NCBI GenBank assembly: GCA_918807975.1
Contig: OU964926.1
Coordinates: 19,599,996 to 19,663,995 of the forward strand
DNA length: 64,000 nt
Origin: Aplidium turbinatum
Lineage: Eukaryota; Chordata; Ascidiacea; Aplousobranchia; Polyclinidae
Reading direction: 5' to 3'
The notes beneath the pieces are model-generated. The model was given only the letters and a program-made list of their open reading frames with translations. It had not been told where the DNA came from and did no database searches. This document shows, one piece after another, positions 13,201 through 28,200 of this stretch (the stretch's first letter is position 1; the number at the start of each line of letters is the position of its first letter). The position numbers were made by a program, and so were the translations under genes.

Positions 13201-16200
13201 AGCTCACATGTCAAATCACATCTGATACTGCTAAATGGTGGCAATTTAGTGATGGCAACTTTCTTCGCCAACGTTCTTGGCAACTTTCATTGCTTGTAAC
13301 TGAGGATATTGGAGTTTTTTTTCGTTTGTTTTAAGTCATTGATATTTGTGTTTGTACGTTCAACTGCACTGGTCAAACCACACTGAACTTAAATATACAA
13401 TAAGCGTTTTTTGTTGTCAATCTTTTCTTTGTATTTGTGAAAAGCAGCAACTGCCCGATTTTGGGTTGCAACTTTCCACAACGCCTTTTTGTGCGAAATT
13501 CTAGGATATCTCTGGAAAAGCGTAGGCAGTATCCAAACTGCATTTACTCCAAGTTGTTTAGTCAGAAAATGGCAACTTCCACGATAAAGTTAAGGTCGAT
13601 TTTGTTCTTGTTTTAATGCCATTTTTGAGTGGTGTGCCGATCAGATATATGTTTGTGAAATTCTTCGTTCAGCCAACATGGCTTGTTGTGCCTGTGAAAG
13701 TACAGAGGACTTGCACTCTTGGGTGGTCTACGTTCGCTTTTTAATTGTCTATTCAACAAACTCTACCCTTGTGTTCAGCAAATTTATTGGCATGTTTGTA
13801 TGTTCGAAAAGTTTTTTGTCGTTGCTTACGCATGCTGCCATGATGTCTCAAAGTGACAACGGACATTTTTTATTAAAGTAAAACATTATCCAACGACATT
13901 TTTATATAAACTACACGTGTGAGTGCGCACACGGTTGTTTTTCGGACTCTTTGACACGTAGAGTCAACACACTCAAGACCTTATCTTTGCTTCTATCGTG
14001 TGGATGTACTTGACCCTATCTTATCAAAGAACAACATTTGTCGATCAATTTTATTACTTCTGCGATTATTTCATAATGTATAGTGGCTAGGGCAAGACTT
14101 TATCAAAGTCCAATGTCAATATTGATCGGAAGTTTTCTAAAAAACATTACTCATCGAAAAAACAATATGTCATCATAAAGCAGTCTAAGCTGTGACTTTT
14201 GAAAAGCTCTTATGCTTGTGGTAGCAATTGTTTGCCACATAAACGCAAAGTTTAATTGTGATAGCTGTTAAATAACAATTTTTAACTATAATTATGTTTC
14301 AACAACAAGAGATGCTAGGTAACCTGCTGTTATGATATAATTTACACCCTGAAGTAATCTTTCGACAAAAGATATCTGAAGAAATCGCAAGGCTCAACGA
14401 GTAGGTATGGGCCTAAGTAGGTGGCAACTGACAACTTTGTTTTCTTTTGTTGATAAAATTTCTATAACTTCCCCACATTGTAGCACATTAGAGCTCATTC
14501 AAGCAAACACGGGATTTATTTTGTCCTTTTCTCGAGAAATATGATAACTTAGAACAAGCAAAATACTTCAAATTTTGAAAACGATAAAACTAAACGTTGA
14601 GATTTTGGGATGTTAGTGAAAATGTTGTCTTTGATTGTTGACTGGACTATTTTAGAGATGCAATTGCTGTTTCATTTCAACTCGATTGCTTGTGTTCTTG
14701 TGTGGTCATGGTTAGAAAATTATGAGTGATGTCGAATCAGCAATATAGTCCTTCCACATAGAGAAAATGAACATTTTGTGGTGTTGTTCCTAGGGTCGCA
14801 GAATGAGCACTATGTGAAGTGAACCAGAGTTCATGTTTAAAGCCTGCTCTGTATTATGCTCATGATAGAAATCAAAAACGTTTGTACCATAAACCTTGCA
14901 TGTTGTTGGACCTTGGCAGCGCCTTGACTGGTTAATCGTAAGGTTGTTCGGTGCTGCCAGACCTTTCTATTGCTATATTTTGATTTGTATGTAATTGTGT
15001 TTCTTTTTCTCGACTCGTATTAGAAAGGCAAATAAACAAACATCTCTCTCTCTCTCTCTCTCTTGGACAACTACAATGTGCGCGTTTTTTTTGTAAACAT
15101 AGGTCCAGTATATTTCTAAACATATTGTGCAGTAGTCTTCTTCAAGGCTTTTCTAAATTGTTTGATGATATCTCTTGCATTATGCAAGTTTTAAACGATT
15201 TATTAGTTGGTGTAGGTCTTTTCAAATTGCCGTACTATTGTAACAAATACAGCCAAAGCTACTTGAACAACATAGAGATAGCATGACTTGGTGTTTTTAT
15301 TCCTTTTTATTTTCTTTACGAAATTGATTTTTAGTAATTTGTTTTTGGACTCAAACACTCGGTTATATGACTGTTTTATAAAGCAAATCATGACTTGTTC
15401 AATGATTTATGTGTTTTCTTCGTTGAAGACAACATTGCAATAAAAAGTCAAAACGCAAGAAAAATTTTCTTTTGCGACGAGTTTTAACGACACCAGTAAA
15501 AAGTTTATAATTGCCGCCTGATCTCGAACGCCCCTTTAATCGGTTTATTACGACTTGAGTTTTTTTTCTCAAACTTGTAAAACAACTAAAGTAAAAAATT
15601 ATAGCGTTATATTTGCGATAATTTCACATTCAAAACAACTGCGCAGAAGCAAAATAACAAATGTTTGACAAAAGGTGCAGTTTACTTTGGTGGGTTTTAC
15701 GATATGAAATTGCCGCTAGATTTTCTGTTAAAAACTTGTTCTCCTGTTTTTTTAGGTTAACGTTCGTTTACGTTTAGTTACCATAAAAATATGACTGCTT
15801 CTGTCTGTGTGGGGGGCTGTCTGTCGAACATTTTTGTCTCGTGATTTGCGACATGCAGACTCTCAGCCTGTCAAGACATGACGTGTCGGGGTTATAGGTT
15901 AAACAAAGTAAGTTTATATATCCACGTCATGTGACGAAAACAGAGCAAAAATTTTTGAGCCAACAAAAGCTAATTATTTTTACCCCCACAGCTCATGAAA
16001 GCTATAGTTGTAGCCTATGCCGATTTAAAAAGCGCAACTAAAAATCATATTTATGCTTTTCAGGTGTTTGATATAAAGGTCTTCGCATTGATTTGATTTT
16101 CAATTGCATCAAATATATAATAAAAAATTCAAAAAAATTGCATAAATCAAATTCAAAAAAATTGCACAAATCAAAACTTAAATGGTTTGTTACAGATCCC

Positions 16201-19200
16201 AAGCTTGGAATCTCGTGATGTAGAAATAAATTTTTGCTTCACTTTTGCATCATGTTCTGCAGCGGTGAACAAAAGTATGAAGTCGAAATCCTGCATGTCT
16301 TAACTCTTGAGACTATGCTATAGTTCAGTCTGTTTCTTGTCAAAAAAGATTTCTTTCAACTGAATTTGGTGGACATTGCATTGGATATAATTTCAAATAC
16401 TTAAATCTCACTGCGTTATAAACCGAACCGAATTTCCTAATTCCCCTTGATGGGTATATTTTACAGTCCAGACCCGGTTGCATACCATTGTAATCTTCTT
16501 AGAATTCCATATAATGAAGTTTGACATTTATTGGAGACATCCTTATCAAGCGTATGGATAAGTATAGAGTCGTCTAACCTGTTCTGTGTCACCTAATCCC
16601 ACGTCATGACAAGTTTAATAGATTTGTGGGCACTCGGCTTGAGTCAACTTGATTAGAAAGCAAAGGGACCTATCAACGCCAAGATCAGAAACCAGTATAA
16701 TCATTTCAACGTTGATTCAACATCAAACGACGTTATATTGTTTGGTGAAGTCATTTACTGATTGAAGTCAGTTGAATCAACAATCACATCCCCTAGTCTG
16801 GTCTTCACAACTAGCAAGATATATCCCTCAACCGATTTTAGCCATAGTGAGTTACCAGACAGCAAAAATCCGTCATTTGTACATTGATTCAACGTTTGCA
16901 GACGTTGAATCAATGTAGAAAAGACGGATTTTACTGCCTGGGTTACAAGATGGCCGAAGATCGTTGTGATGGCACTACTGGTCTTTTTCATTCATAAAAA
17001 TCTTAGATGGGAAATGCCGACTTGTCTCCATGCTGGCGCGATGACAGGCCCCATTTTAACACCGGCTTGATGAGAAGTGTAATATCACAGCCAGAAAATG
17101 AAGGAAAACAGATACCTGTTCCGTAGGCGAGACCTCTAGACGCCTGCAGGATTTTGTAATCAAATTTATACCAAAATAGTTTGATTCAATACTCAAAATC
17201 TTCTCCATGAGTTTCTACCAAGCCCGGTCAGATTTAAATGGTTTTCTGGGTGGGGTGGGGGGCAGTCTACCCAAAAAGACAAAGCCTGAAAGCGATTGCA
17301 ATTTTGCTTCTCCCGTTTTATTTCATAATTTTCTTTATTAGTGTTTACACTTGCGTTTGTATTTGCATTTTTGTGTGATATTCAGTTATATTTCCTAAAA
17401 GTAACATTTACATGGTTTTTGTCATTACCGGATGTTAGTTCTGTCAGCAACAGTGTCGTACCAGGCATTAAAGATTTGCTGTTGAGTTTAATCAACTTTT
17501 GGCACTGTTGTGTCAACTTGAATTGCGGTTGCAAAGTTTATTAATGCGACAAATTTCCTTTAATCTTCCTAATGGGTCAAGCTGTTGACATTTTCAGCCG
17601 TGATATTCCATGATCGTGCGGTTTGTAGGTGACTTCATGCTACAAGTTCCATCGCAAATTCTTGATCGATTTTACATAATATAGATATATAATTACATGA
17701 TAATTTACATGCAACATACAATCGATGACCGAAACCCTAATTAAGGCGAAACATCGCGCTCAACAGGACTATTGGTGTGCCCAAATTATCATAAAAAAAC
17801 TGTTTTTTAACCTCACGTTAACGATTGTAAATAAACAGCATTAAAAAAGCTGTGACAAGTGCAGCTGCTAGTCATAAAAATCTTAGAAAAAAGGAAGTCA
17901 ACTGTGGTATCACGCTTATAGGAAACACAGTTTTTTTTACAAAGTACAGAACTTCAGTGCGTTACATATGTGACCAAGAACATATTCGATGTTATTTCCA
18001 CTTTAACAATAATCCCGTGTTCTACAAAGCTTTTAAGTGGTTTTTTCTAATTTCTAATGCATTTAACAGTTATTTATTTAGTCGTTTAATGCAAAGTAAC
18101 ATAAACAACTCATCAGGGTTGCCACGAGCAAACAAATTGTCATTAGTGTGCAATACTCACATTGATTGATGATGATGGAAGGCGTCTTAAGCGTTTCAAT
18201 AAACTAACGTACTTATACCGTCAAGTGACAACGTTTTCAATCGACACGACGTCCCTCGCAGGCACTTACAATTAGAGACTATGTTATTATTGAATACTGT
18301 ACACAGACGTTTTGTTTGACGAAATTACGTTTTCGAGCATGCGCAGTAAACGTATTTGAATGCTGTGTATTGAGATCATCGTGGTTTCCCTGTTTAAAGA
18401 TATTGTTGTTTTTACATTTACTTTAACGTCATTAAACATTGTGGCGTAGTAAAAATGGCAATTTTTGTTAGTTCGGTTGGAAACGAGCTTTGTCAACTAT
18501 ATGGTTGCCACAAAAAAATTGTAGCAGTTCTTACAAAGCAAGAAAGGTATGAGTAGCTAGTAGTTTATCAATGCCTACTTGTTATCAGCTCTGTTTAAGC
18601 GAAAAAGTTGGATTTCCCAGATTGTACGCTTTTTCCTCCTCAAATTAACACCAGCGACAATCGACTGGAAATATTGCGACCTCAAGTCTCAAAACAATTT
18701 TGCTTTACTTGAAGTGTTGGTAATGCTCAACCTACAGATTTATGTTTTCGCTTTTTTTTTAAACCGAATACTGCTTCTGGCCGTGTGGATAATTTTACGG
18801 TAGACGTTTGGTGTGTGTGCTATTTGGTGCCAAGCAAACTTTTTATAATTGGCTGCCGACTTGCCAAATGCCATATAAATAAGAAGAAAAACAGAGACAC
18901 ATCCAGTAAATTATGTAATCTTTGTAATACCGCTTGCCCATCCACAGCCCATCACATTCCCATCTTCGTACTTGATATGTACACTTACCAATCGAAGACA
19001 TGTTTATTTGGCAATTTATGGCATTTACAGACAGCCCGCTATATCGTTGTTTGCATTCATACCATTGGCACCTGTGAACAACCTAAAAGTTTGCAACTTC
19101 GCGGGGTATAAAACGCTTTCCTTTTGTGTTCAACAGTACAAAAAAACATGGAAGTTTGCTAAATAATTTTCTTGCAATGTGATTTTAACAACCTTACTTA

Positions 19201-22200
19201 AATCTTCGGTTTATGTTAAAATAGGTAAATCAATTGTAAGACGTTCAAATAGATTACTGTATGTTGAATTAGCATAGCATATCTTCTTGGTAACACCTTC
19301 GTGTGCCATATACCAACACCCTGTCACACCAATACAACACGGCAATAAAAAATGAACCTTTTATTTTTCAGCTTCAAAATGCACATCAGAAAAAACCATC
19401 TCGGGATAGACGCAGCAATAAATGACAAGTTGGACATTATTTGCCCCAGGAAAGGGCGCGATGACGGAGAAGAATTGTTCTACTTCAAGTTGTATCTTGT
19501 CAACGAAGAAAACTTTCGAAAGTGCAACACCACTGGTGGGAAGAGGCTCATCACGTGCAACGTGCCAAACCAAGAAAAGAAATACACTTTTTATTTTCAA
19601 GAAATCTCTCCATCGCCCTGGGGCCTTGAGTTTGATCCAGAGAAGTCTTACTATGTCATTTGTGAGTTGACTTGTTTGTTGGTTATTTCAGAAACTGTAT
19701 TTCAGTTGTTAAAATCCATGGCTAATTGGATAGATTACAATAAGTTACTTCATTATGGTGATTAAGCTATTCGCAGTCAAGTAGAAAGTATAAAATTTAT
19801 ACAATTCGATGCTAACACTATCAAAAAGACGACGCCACTACTCTTAAAAACCGATTTTTAAAATGGGTCTAGCCTAAAGATGCATACAAAACAGTGCAAA
19901 AAAATGTTTCCACAAGAAGCGCCTATAGACACATTGATTGGCATTTGGCACGTTGATTTTCGCTCCCCAGTTGGTACTTATCGAGTATCAACGACCTGTC
20001 CATTTAATAATGGCCGCAATAAAGAAACCATTCATTTTCGTCACTGGAGCATCATTGTAAATTCGATTACTTCTAAATTTGATTGTTGTCTCCCTGCACG
20101 TTTTTTGTTGACAAAAGATTCATTTCCCAAAGGGCAGCGTTTCCTTCACGTTTCTAATCTATTCCTTTTTGATCTCCATTGACGGTAAGGTCACGCGGAG
20201 GTTGGGTAGTACCCAAAGGTTTTACGGGACGTGTGGCTTCCCAGCTGCTTTACCGAGTCAGAGATCCAGTAATCCACCATCATAAATCAACCCAATACAA
20301 ATGTTGAACGAGACCTTTGATTGTTGATTGTACATTGCATGGATCTATACACAAATTGAGCATAACGTTTGATATACACTTTAGTTGTTACATGGCCACC
20401 TAAAGATACGGCCTGATTTGTCACATTTTGCAGAAATTTCCAGGTTTTTCTAACTTTGGGCGAACGTTTAAATAAATTTTTCTAAAATTTAGATTTTTAC
20501 GCTTTCTTTATTCTTTTCCCCAGATGACACAATAGGTTTTAACATCCTCACATGTTGAAAAACAAAGAAAATTTGATTTCGAAGATTTTAGTCAGACTGT
20601 TAATTTTCAATAACAGTCTGATTTTGTGTTTTTTAACTTACTTTTTCTCATTTGCTACTGCTTCCCCAAGGCAACAAAAAAGTTTTATGTCATTAGGAAA
20701 CCGCAAAAAGTAAAAACATCTCAAAAAATGTCAGTCAAGCACTAGCAGTAGCTGTAATCAAAATCTGCAAAATGTGACAAATCAGGCCACATCTCCAGGT
20801 GGCCATGGTTGTTAGAAAAGCGTTTTATGTAAGGCAAAAATATCATAAAAGCAAACTTGGCTAAATCAATTACAAGTCTCCTTTTAAAACAAGTTTTAAT
20901 GTGGAGAGAAAGTAATTCTTACACAGAGAAAGTAACTTAATAGCAGTATGACAGTAATTAAAGCTTGATCACGTTTAAAGGGCGCTTTCATTTTTCAAGT
21001 GGTTTTATGACACTTTGTAAACCACAGAAGACCTACCACCTCGAAATTAATCAATTTAACTTGCGATTGGTTGTTTACTAAGATAACGGAATAATTTCAA
21101 GGTACCCATCAATGAAATTCATCAGACAACATCAGCTGCTCTGCTGCAACAATTTGCAGTTTTTCTAGGACAGTCTTCTGTAAGCTGACAATGCAACAAC
21201 AATGGAGTGAAGTTTTTGTATATTTATTCAGCATTTTGAGAACCTTACGAAATTTCACCAAGCATGTTGAAGCAGTTTTTTGCTTGTTGCAATATTATTT
21301 TGCACAAAATTGATGTGAAATTTCAAACATTTCAAAGCCCGAAAGTGAAAAAATGTCTTACGGTAGACAAATGAAATTTCTGTCACATTCTATTAACGTT
21401 TGAAGTGCTTTTTAACAAGAACACAGGAACAATAATGAGTAAATAACCGCTTGCAGTGTTTTTAGTCACGGTGAGTGAATATGCCTTTGTAAACCGGACG
21501 TGTGCCGCAAATAAATTTTCAACAAATTTGGAAAAGGGTTCCTCGACTTTGCCTTGGATCAATTTCACTTTTAAACTTATTGAAATGATTCTTAAGACGA
21601 AATTAGAATTTTAAAAGCTAAGGCAATTGATCAGGTGAAATTTACAGCACTATTATATATCATGCAAACAGTTTCCCCAGATTGAGGCGTTTAGTATTTC
21701 TGGCATTGCACCTGGGAAACTGAACTCTGAAATTTGTGGTAAATTCATTCTAGTTCATATTAAAAGCATTCTATTTTATTTCTGAGATGTTACTTGCTGT
21801 AAGTTATTGATTAAAATTCAAACATTCATTAAATAAAGTGTCTCTAAGTAAGGCAATTGAAAATGCGTATCGTAAAGTACAATTTGTCGTCTGTCAATTC
21901 CCTTGCGAGTTCTTTAAATTTTGTGTTGCGTTGTTCAGGGTGATAACTGAGATCACGTGAGCTTTATTCGACCATAAATAATCAAGAGTAAAATGAAGAC
22001 TTTCAAAACCTTGCCTAGATTAAGTTGGGAGCACACCTGAAATTGACATTTAAATGACATTATTTTGATAATTCGACCAGAAAATAACAGAATGTCTGCA
22101 TTCGAAAGAGATTGGGTGGTACAAACATCAAGCAACTGCCCTAGCGAAAAAAATATGTCCTTTTGGCAATGTTTCAATGTCTCCTGACGTTAAAGCGACG

Positions 22201-25200
22201 TAAAAAGTGAAACTTTTATAAACTGCGTTCTTCTGTTTTGGTGTAAACACAAGAAGTGTCAAATGTTTGCTACAAATAATGGTGATCGATTTTGCTTAAT
22301 GCATCGGTGAATGATTTATCGCTCATCTAAACACACACGAGATCCAAAACGCTACGCAGTAACCAGTGTTTTGCGTTTAATCTGCTCTGCCCGTGACGTA
22401 ATTGGTTTTAGTGGCTTTTATCTAAATAAAAAAACAACACTTGTTGCGTCATGGCAAGAAACTACTTGAGGAGGCCAAATCCTCCACCACGTAAGGTTAA
22501 GCTTTAGCGAAACCTTATCACTTGTGTTTTTGCAAGGGACTTCTTGTCACCAAAGCGTGGGATTTTGTGCATTGTTTTTATAGTTTGTCTCAGAACTTAA
22601 ATTACGGGTCGCTGCATAAGGCAATTACCTGCTTTTACCTACCCTCCGGTTCGTCACCGTGGTGGTTTTTTTCCGGTTGTTGTATCACTCTTATCAATCC
22701 TTACCATTTTGTAAACGAAATTGGCAAATTGAAACAATGATTTTTTTCTACGTGCTAATTTCTAAAGTAGGCTAACTTGGGATACTATGTAGCAGAGTGT
22801 ATACTATGGAATCATCAACATTTATATACTGTAGTTTGTCCCTCGATGACTTCTCATAAAAAAAAATTCGGTTCGCTTCTCAGTAACAAACAAGCGCGAA
22901 AAAGCGCAGTTTTTTATACAGCGCTTCATTCACCCCGGGTTTTGTTGTTAGTTCTTTCTTCGGTTTTGTTATTCTGATGTTGTTAAGTGACGTTGCAAAA
23001 TGATTCTGGAAGCAACTTTGCTAAAGCAATTAGCTTTACAACAGCGTCAGACCTTGGAACATAACACCAACCGCGAGATGTAACTCGAAACGAAATTGTC
23101 TGCTGCAGGTGGCGTACCTTCTCTAATGCATTGCAGTCCCGTGTCCTCTCTTGAGCATCATCTAAATATACGAAATTCTTACTCTCCTTTTACGAGCGAC
23201 CTGTAAATTGTTTGGTGAATACACAGTGGATTCATAGACTTTCACCTCTGTTTTTTGAAACATTCCACCGACACTTTGAAATCAGATTAGTTTTTTGCGA
23301 CTTGACACAGAAAATTCAAAACGCACAGTATATATGCCTAAAACACGTAATTTGTCGTAAAAACCATTAATGGTGCAATCAGGCATCTTAACATATAACT
23401 GTGGAGTGAATCGATATTTCTCTGTTTCAAGTTATATTGCAGTTGCTTTTCTACTTCTATGAATTTGCCAGCGTTTGTTTAAGTTTGTGTAAAGATGTTT
23501 TTTGATTTTTTTTGATATGGCATATTCAGCACTTCTCTTTTGTGAACTTTTTTTGTATTGTTTTTTTTTGATAGTATTTTTGCTGTCTAAAAGTTAGACA
23601 ACAAATTAAAAAACTTTGATTTTTAAAAATGAGAATGTAAACGTCATTTTATTTTAGTCACAGCAGGCCTTGCCTATATTGATTACCAATTAGTTCTCTC
23701 GAAACAGCCCGAGCCCATTGTTTATTTTGTCTTAAAATTTACCCATGACCCTGCAGGTGTTGGTACTCAAACACCGGAGCACTACTAGATTCCCCACTTC
23801 ACTGGGTTAGGTGCATTGTTTCATCAATCTCCAGATAAGAAACACCGTCATTCTACGTTGGTTGCACACAGTTTAACGTCGCATAGACGTCAGTTAATTT
23901 GTTCTCTCTCTCGATCAGGTTCTGCTTTCAGTCACAGATGAGATGCGTCTGAGCTCTGCTATGGTCAAGTAACTGTGCAACATGATGTTGCTTTGCTTTG
24001 AAATAATTCCACTTTCCGACACGGCCACTGCAAAGAGAGGAACTGGCCCCAGCCCCTTTTTAGACCGGCGTCGCCTTGCCACCAGATCAAACATAGATTG
24101 CAATATCTTTCATGTTTCTTCATTTTTCTTTTAGCCGTCGATTATTACTTAACTGGCTTTCAGTCAAGCGAAATGTGACGATATGTATCAGAGGGATGCC
24201 TGCTTCTCGTCATAACGTGCGGTCAAAAAATGGTCACCGTGAGGTCATCGCAGGGATCCAGTGGACAAACATCTGTTTATGGCGATAGAATGGCTGTTGT
24301 CTTGCAAAAATGGTCTGTAAACAATTTCCAGATCATTAGGAAACTGTCGGCGTTTTTACTTTCATGCTTAGTGCGACGACCTTTCGAAGCAAATCAGGCA
24401 TATTTCCCTTCGCAATTTCCATCGTTCGTATAGCTGAAAGAAGTCATTTGATGCTGATTTTTGCTTGGGTTTCAATATGTCATGCGAATGAAAACTGCAT
24501 TATTTTATGACGTTCCATATGACAAAATCTTTTCGACATTATAAGAGAGTTCGGAAAATAGAAGGTGCGTGACCGCTGGATTTAACGTTATTATTTAGGA
24601 AAATTGAAGGGAGCTTCTGAAATTCATGGTAGCTTGAGTCGGCTACATTTTATAGTAATTTTTCTAAATGTCTATATTTGTCATTCGATATAATTTATCA
24701 ATGCTTTATAAACTAATTAGTGCGAACAACCTTGCAAGAATGTATATGCTGGAATCCAGCCACAATTTTCCTTGTTTCAAAGTGACGTTTTGTACCAATA
24801 AGCCAGGCAGATGTGAAACATGCTACCACAGTGGGCACCGAACCGTGACAATTAAATGGGTAAATGAAATTACTTTCTGTCTTTAGCCAACACTTTTGCA
24901 AAAAGACCATAATTTTTTCTTGATGCAAAATTTTCTCAACCAAAGGAATGCTTTTGATTCTTATGTGCTTTGGTTCATCGTCCTTCGCTGCTAATTTTCG
25001 ATAGATCGTCCGTGTTTTGATTGCTTCAAAATGAACGCAAATTTTCGGCAGCGTTGCGATGAAGAACAACTGAAAGAGTTGCGTAATATTTACGACAGCA
25101 AGAAAAAAATTTCTCTCACTGATGTCTTTGCATTTTTACTTTGTGCATTCACTTCAGACATTGCTGAAATAATGTAGACTAAACACACAATGCAACACAA

Positions 25201-28200
25201 GTGCGGTTGGAAGCTCGTCCATCATGTATACCTGCTGACATGCCTGCTTTGAAAATATTTTGCACATAGGCATTTCAAATTTTAGTAAACCATGCCAAAG
25301 TCAGTTATAGATGCTCCCAGTGAAAGGTTAAGTAATGCACTTCATTTTTTCTTGTATGTACCTATTCACTCAGTGCCACTGTCAAGAGTGCCATGGCGTC
25401 GACTGATATTTTTCTCATCTTATATACGCTATTAAACTGACTACAAGCATCAGTTTAACGCAAAAAAATAATCGGCAAGCTTTTTGGTGTGATGTCCACT
25501 TTAAGCTGTAAAATTTAGGGTCCTGAGAAAGACTTGTATCAGTAACTTGAAATGTCAAAAAGGAAACCTTGTCCGTATTTTGAGATTTCAGTGACTTCGT
25601 TGTTGGTTTAGTACATTTTTCCTTGTTTTGTTTTCGATCCTTCCACTTAAGGTTTTTGCTGCAAAAGCAAGACCCGTATCTTTTTCCATGTCCGAGTTGC
25701 TTGTCTAGCATGGGGTAAAGTTAGCCATCCATGCGACCATAGTAGCGTTTTAAGAGGACGCGTCAATTCTTTGGAATGTTTGTCCTTGAAACGTAGCTCG
25801 AACCTTTATTATAAATTTGTGCACCATTAAATCTACACCCATGCAATCAAAACCATCGCAATCTTTCACAAATTTACCTATAAGGAACCGCCAGCATTTT
25901 GTATTTGTAACATTAACGCGAAGTTTTTTTATTGCTCACAAATATAAAAAGTACTATTTTTGTGTTGCATTCGTTAGCTGAAGTAGGAAGATATTCATCT
26001 TTTTATTCATATGCCATCCTAATTTTTTATGTACTGGTATTTTTTTAATTTTCACTGGAACTGGTTTCCTTATTTGTTTTTTCCTGTTTTTGATAAAAAA
26101 TAATCAATAACATAAAATAGACGAAAACACTGGTGCCTCATCTTTCAAAATATCTTGTCGGAAGACTTCAGTTTAAAGATTGTTGAGAAAAACATTACGC
26201 CAGATTTTTCTTCAAACAATCAAAACTTCAATGTATTGAAAACAATGCGTAATTTGTTCTAGTCAAAATTACAACCACCTGTTGTGATAAAAACTGTAGT
26301 TTTAAAACGAGCATTTTTTATTTTTTGGTGAAAGATTGCACTTTAAACCAAGTGTTGATAAAATATAAATGGACAGGTTTTGCTAATTCCTCAAACTATT
26401 TTAGTACCTTTACTTGTTGGCAATCACAAGCTGCAAAATCGCCAATTTCAATGTTTTTGAAGAAAACACAAGAGAGATTTAGCTTTTTTTTCATCTTCGA
26501 CTATTCTTGATACAACTGTGGCAATCAAAATACTAAGCTACTTTTCATGAAAGCAGAATCGTTTACGAAAATGGAATTATCGTGATAGTTTATTTAATTT
26601 CCCCATCGGTTCTTTCTCATCATCCAAATTCGATTTTGTCCCCACTAGTGGGTGGACGGTTTGCTGCAAGAAAAGAATCGGCCTCCCCCATTAATCCGAA
26701 TTTTGATGATGATGACGAGAAAGGACCGAATGGGAAATTAGATAAACTATCATAATAATTTCATTTTTGTAAAGGTCTTGTACATATCCATTCGTTGATG
26801 TTACGCACCAACTGATCGAGTTGTTACTTTGTACAAATTTTATATTGAATCTTGACTACATCGCTTTAGGACTGTTTTAAACAAAAATATTTTGAAAACC
26901 TTTTTAAATTTCGTGCAAGATTTTTTTGCTCTTGGTTACGTTTTGTAAAAAAAATTGTTTCTTCCCAAAATTCTAGCAAGTTTTTTTTTTTTTTGAAGTC
27001 GAAACGAATGAAAAACAGACCAACATCTCAGAATGCAGCAAGCTTCGCAAAGTTCGTGACCTTGAATCTTTCTCTTTGGAAGGTTTACTCTAATTGCTTC
27101 AGTTTACTAGTTTTCGAAACAAAAGCATCTCTCAATTTACTTCAACGAAAAACTTTTATATTGTTTTGATTTCATTTTGGTATCAATGTAAGTGTCTTTG
27201 CATTCCCTTTACTTTCACTTCGCCAAAGGAAATTAAATTCAAACGGACCAACTTTTGAATGCACAGAATGGGCTGTGGAAGTTGTGTTTTTGTCGTTTCT
27301 AACTTCAAACGGCATCTTTGGGAATTAAGGAATGAAATATATATTTTATATGTCTTCAAATGCAAAGTTAATCAGTAAAAACAACGAACACTCTTTCTAA
27401 CAGAACAAAGTTTATCTCTTGCTCTGTCTTTGCCTGGAGGCCTTATCCTTTTGAATATCTAATCATTGTATCTTAAGCTGAAGATTGAAAATTATTTAAA
27501 ACGAAAATACGATTTCCCTTTTGGATGCTGTTAAAACGAATGTGTAGAATGAAGATTGAAGAAGCCACTTTTTGTTGCTGTGAATGCGTAGGCCAGTTCC
27601 AGACAGCAAAATCCGTCAGTTTTACATTTATTGAACGTCTGAGACGTTTTGCTGTCTGAGTTACTGAAAACAATCACTACACAGTCTCCTTGTTTATTCA
27701 ATTGATAAGAGCTGAAAGCAAAAACCAAATGCGATTGTGGTAAGCAATCGTCTTGTATACTTGAAAAATAGAAAAGTTTGTAAAAGCAAGCAAGCACAAG
27801 CATTTATCAGGTATCATTTTTGTAATTAATCCTTGCAAAAGCATCGTGGGTTGAAGAAATCAAAACAATTTTGAAACTCCTAGTTTTGTCACACTGTATT
27901 GATGTCATCTGTGATCAACTCAAGAATAGCCTCAATGAAGGGTACCAACCCAACAGGAGAAGGCGAACGGAAGTGTCCCTATCCATCCCACAGGGTGGAA
28001 TTAGAGGTGTCATCATTCACTAGGTACTAATCCTTGCTCATAACCTTTTGAAGTGGAAGTTCTACTGTAGACATGGTCTCACATTCAGTGGGACCAATAT
28101 CACTTCAATGACCTAAGTGAATCTGGATGAAATAAATATGATGACGAAAGAAGATGTTCCTTATTTGTTGCAGGCATATTTTGATCAAAGGAACAGCTAT

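Larger units (their letters stand above)
13100..16854. other. Ephrin intron 1, middle part
   Basis: No gene recognised. Holds a (TC)n microsatellite and a two-copy 24-bp tandem repeat, listed separately; otherwise AT-rich unique-looking sequence. Confidence 0.45.

Noticed and set aside
19352-19371. ATG at 19352 as the start of the ephrin exon 2 protein
   Set aside because: It lies upstream of a clear TTTTTCAG acceptor, and a proper signal-peptide exon with matching phase exists at 7156.
23740-24110. GC-richer island considered as snRNA or tRNA-derived sequence
   Set aside because: No match to remembered U1, U2 or U6 sequence and no proper B box on either strand.
24713-25069. 118-codon minus-strand open frame in intron 2
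   Set aside because: No motif or splice support, and it overlaps a plus-strand frame of similar quality; likely chance.
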